From assembly GCA_002686675.1 (NCBI GenBank), contig NYYF01000020.1, forward strand, positions 1-17,825: a stretch of DNA of 17,825 nucleotides. The letters run 5' to 3'. The notes beneath the pieces were generated by a model. The model did not search any database. It saw nothing but the letters and a program-made list of their open reading frames with translations, and was not told the DNA's origin. This document shows, piece by piece, positions 13,852 to 17,825 of this stretch (its first letter is position 1; every line of letters begins with the position of its first letter). Source of the DNA: Fidelibacterota bacterium. GTDB taxonomy: Bacteria > Marinisomatota > Marinisomatia > Marinisomatales > UBA8229. Position numbers and translations under genes: made by a program.

Positions 13852-14967
13852 ATGAAGATATCTATAAACAAAAATGAGCTTCAATCTGCTATACAAAAAT
13901 TATCCAAGGCAACTCCCAACAGGTCAACACTTCCTATTTTAAGTTGCGTACTCTTGCAAACAAATAATAATGAAATGATTTTAAGGAGCACCGACCTTGA
14001 AATCACAATTATAATAAATATATCCGCAAGTGTAGAAAGAGAGGGGTCGTCTGCAGTTCCAATTCATACCTTAATAAATATAACGAATGAACTTCCAGAC
14101 GGTCGGATTACAATTGAGATCGACGACCAACATAAAATTAAGCTCATAACAGAACAAGGAACCTACAATCTTATGGGAAAACCAGCCGAAGAATTCCCAG
14201 CAGTTCCTGAAATTGAAGAAGAATCCCCCCTTCCTATAAAATCAGACCTACTTAGTGAGATCATAAAATCTACCAGCTTTGTTATTAGCCACGATGAGCT
14301 AAAGCCAGCACTAACAGGTCTATATTTAAAAACAGAGAAGAACAAGCTAACAACCGTTGCAACAGACGGACATCAGCTTGTTAGATATATTGTTAATGAC
14401 TATGTAACAGATGGATTTACTGGTGAAGTAATTATCCCGAGGAAGTTTTTAAGTTTATTAGGTTCCTTATTAGTAGATGATGGTAAAACTCAACTATGGA
14501 TTAGCACAAACCATGCGACAGCGACAAGTGACGGCGTAAAGGTTTTAACCAGAATTATTGATGAAAGATATCCAGACTATGAAAGCGTCATACCAAAAGA
14601 AAACAAAAAGAAATTAGTTGTTAATAAAGAACGGTTCTTGGGTGCAGTAAAAAGGACATCGATTTTTTCAAATAAAATGACCCACCAGATATCAATTACC
14701 CCAGACAAGGATACAGTCTTAATAAAGACAGAGGATCCAGAAACGGCATCGCGGGGCCAAGAGGAAATGAAGGGTGAGTTTTCAGGGGAACCACTAACAA
14801 TAGGATATAACGCAAACTATTTGAAAGACATTGTTTCTCATATAAAGGACGAGAACGTAATAATAAAAATGGACACACCAATAAGTTCTACGTTGTTCAA
14901 CGGCGAAACAACAGAAAAAAACCGTGACATTACAATGTTGTTAATGCCCATCCGCCTAAACGACTAA
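13852..14967 (+). CDS. dnaN: DNA polymerase III subunit beta (sliding clamp)
   Basis: The sliding clamp encircles DNA and tethers the replicative polymerase; repair and mismatch-repair proteins also bind it. The 371-residue product has the three-fold repeated clamp fold and family-typical stretches: ATPNRSTLPILSCVLLQT near the start, ALTGLYLKTEKNKLTTVATDGHQLVR in the middle, RIIDERYPDYESVIP in the central-to-third domain, and the C-terminal LLMPIRLND that closes the protein-binding pocket. Length is normal. The ATG has a strong ribosome binding site (GAGG). It is the first gene to the right of the candidate oriC and leads dciA-gyrB-gyrA on the same strand; dciA follows after 29 bases, with no recF between. 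Confidence 0.97.
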   Translation: MKISINKNELQSAIQKLSKATPNRSTLPILSCVLLQTNNNEMILRSTDLEITIIINISASVEREGSSAVPIHTLINITNELPDGRITIEIDDQHKIKLITEQGTYNLMGKPAEEFPAVPEIEEESPLPIKSDLLSEIIKSTSFVISHDELKPALTGLYLKTEKNKLTTVATDGHQLVRYIVNDYVTDGFTGEVIIPRKFLSLLGSLLVDDGKTQLWISTNHATATSDGVKVLTRIIDERYPDYESVIPKENKKKLVVNKERFLGAVKRTSIFSNKMTHQISITPDKDTVLIKTEDPETASRGQEEMKGEFSGEPLTIGYNANYLKDIVSHIKDENVIIKMDTPISSTLFNGETTEKNRDITMLLMPIRLND

Positions 14968-14996
14968 AAAAAAAGACGCCATTAAAGAATCTTAAA

Positions 14997-17245
<2,249 letters not shown>

Positions 17246-17251
17246 AATCTG

Positions 17252-17825
17252 ATGGATATTGCCAGAGATAACACCCTTCCGCGCGACATCGTTGATGAGA
17301 TGAAGGAAAGCTATCTTAACTATTCAATGTCTGTGATAGTTTCTAGGGCCCTTCCTGATGTTCGGGATGGTTTGAAGCCGGTTCATAGAAGGATTTTATA
17401 TGGCATGAATGATCTTGCGGCTGGGTGGAACAGGCCTTATAAAAAGTCCGCCAGAATAGTCGGAGAGGTAATGGGAAAGTATCACCCTCACGGCGACTCT
17501 GCAATATATGACTCCCTTGTTCGCATGGCACAGGACTTTTCTATGCGTTACGAACTGGTTGATGGACAGGGAAACTTTGGTTCTATAGATGGGGACAGAG
17601 CAGCTGCTATGCGGTATACAGAATCTAGGATGACACGGCTGGGGTCTGAATTTTTACGGGATTTAGAGAAAGACACAGTTGACTGGGCTCCCAACTTTGA
17701 TGAGACTCTTCGTGAACCAACCCTTCTACCTACAACTGTTCCCGGACTGTTGATAAATGGGTCGGAAGGAATAGCCGTTGGAATGGCAACAAAGATACCC
17801 CCACACAATTTAAATGAAGTGGTGG
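17252..17825 (+). CDS. gyrA: DNA gyrase subunit A, N-terminal part (cut by window edge)
   Basis: GyrA cuts and rejoins DNA in the gyrase reaction. The first 191 codons are present, starting at ATG six bases after the gyrB stop, and the frame is open to the right edge. The product begins [17 protein letters not shown] and contains [40 protein letters not shown] and [15 protein letters not shown]. Residue numbering coincides with E. coli: the catalytic tyrosine is Tyr122 (after Arg121), and the quinolone-relevant positions are Ser83 and Asp87, both wild-type, so no target resistance is predicted. The tower, coiled-coil and C-terminal wrapping domains lie outside the window, so gyrase versus ParC rests on the position after gyrB. 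Confidence 0.95.
   Translation, partial: MDIARDNTLPRDIVDEMKESYLNYSMSVIVSRALPDVRDGLKPVHRRILYGMNDLAAGWNRPYKKSARIVGEVMGKYHPHGDSAIYDSLVRMAQDFSMRYELVDGQGNFGSIDGDRAAAMRYTESRMTRLGSEFLRDLEKDTVDWAPNFDETLREPTLLPTTVPGLLINGSEGIAVGMATKIPPHNLNEVV

Noticed and set aside
14966..14974. Run of nine A at the dnaN stop codon as a slippery or terminator element
   Set aside because: It begins in the stop codon, has no preceding hairpin, and shifts nothing; A-rich gaps are common here.

Overview
The window is the replication-origin neighbourhood of an AT-rich, two-membrane bacterium. Two envelopes are implied by a YidC with a large periplasmic domain, a SurA chaperone with a signal peptide, and a predicted lipoprotein of the PpiC/SurA family. 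The GyrB wording ([13 protein letters not shown]) and the paired PpiC/SurA genes suggest the Fibrobacterota-Chlorobi-Bacteroidota (FCB) assemblage, possibly a Marinimicrobia/SAR406-like lineage. That placement is an inference from impression only; no search was run.

Left part (1-2853, mostly minus strand): a drug/metabolite (EamA) transporter runs in from the left edge and is broken by a frameshift at a run of eight G. It converges on, and overlaps, a PlsC-type acyltransferase gene. Next comes dnaA, also on the minus strand. Two perfect tandem DnaA boxes sit directly at the dnaA start codon.

Middle part (3007-13588, all plus strand): a tightly packed run rpmH-yidD-yidC-mnmE-mnmG-mfd-(PpiC-like lipoprotein)-surA, with gaps of 3 to 30 bases and one 4-base overlap, looks like one long operon. 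It joins ribosome and membrane-protein biogenesis (L34, YidD, YidC), tRNA wobble-uridine modification (MnmE/MnmG), transcription-coupled repair (Mfd) and outer-membrane protein folding (SurA and its partner). rnpA, usually found between rpmH and yidD, is absent. A near-perfect parS centromere (15 of 16 bases of the usual consensus) spans the mnmE-mnmG junction and contains the mnmG start codon. parA and parB are not in the window.

Origin and right part (13589-17825): a 263-base gene-free region holds two perfect DnaA boxes, one near-match inside a hairpin, and 55 consecutive A/T bases containing an 18-base perfect palindrome. This is the best oriC candidate. It is followed by dnaN, dciA (DUF721, helicase loader), gyrB and the first 191 codons of gyrA, all on the plus strand. 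recF, often found between dnaN and dciA/gyrB, is absent.

The replication genes thus fall in two blocks (dnaA; dnaN-dciA-gyrB-gyrA), each with its own DnaA-box region, about 11 kb apart, with the long housekeeping operon and parS between them. No phage, IS, CRISPR, tRNA or defence gene was seen. The notable content is origin architecture rather than a new accessory system.
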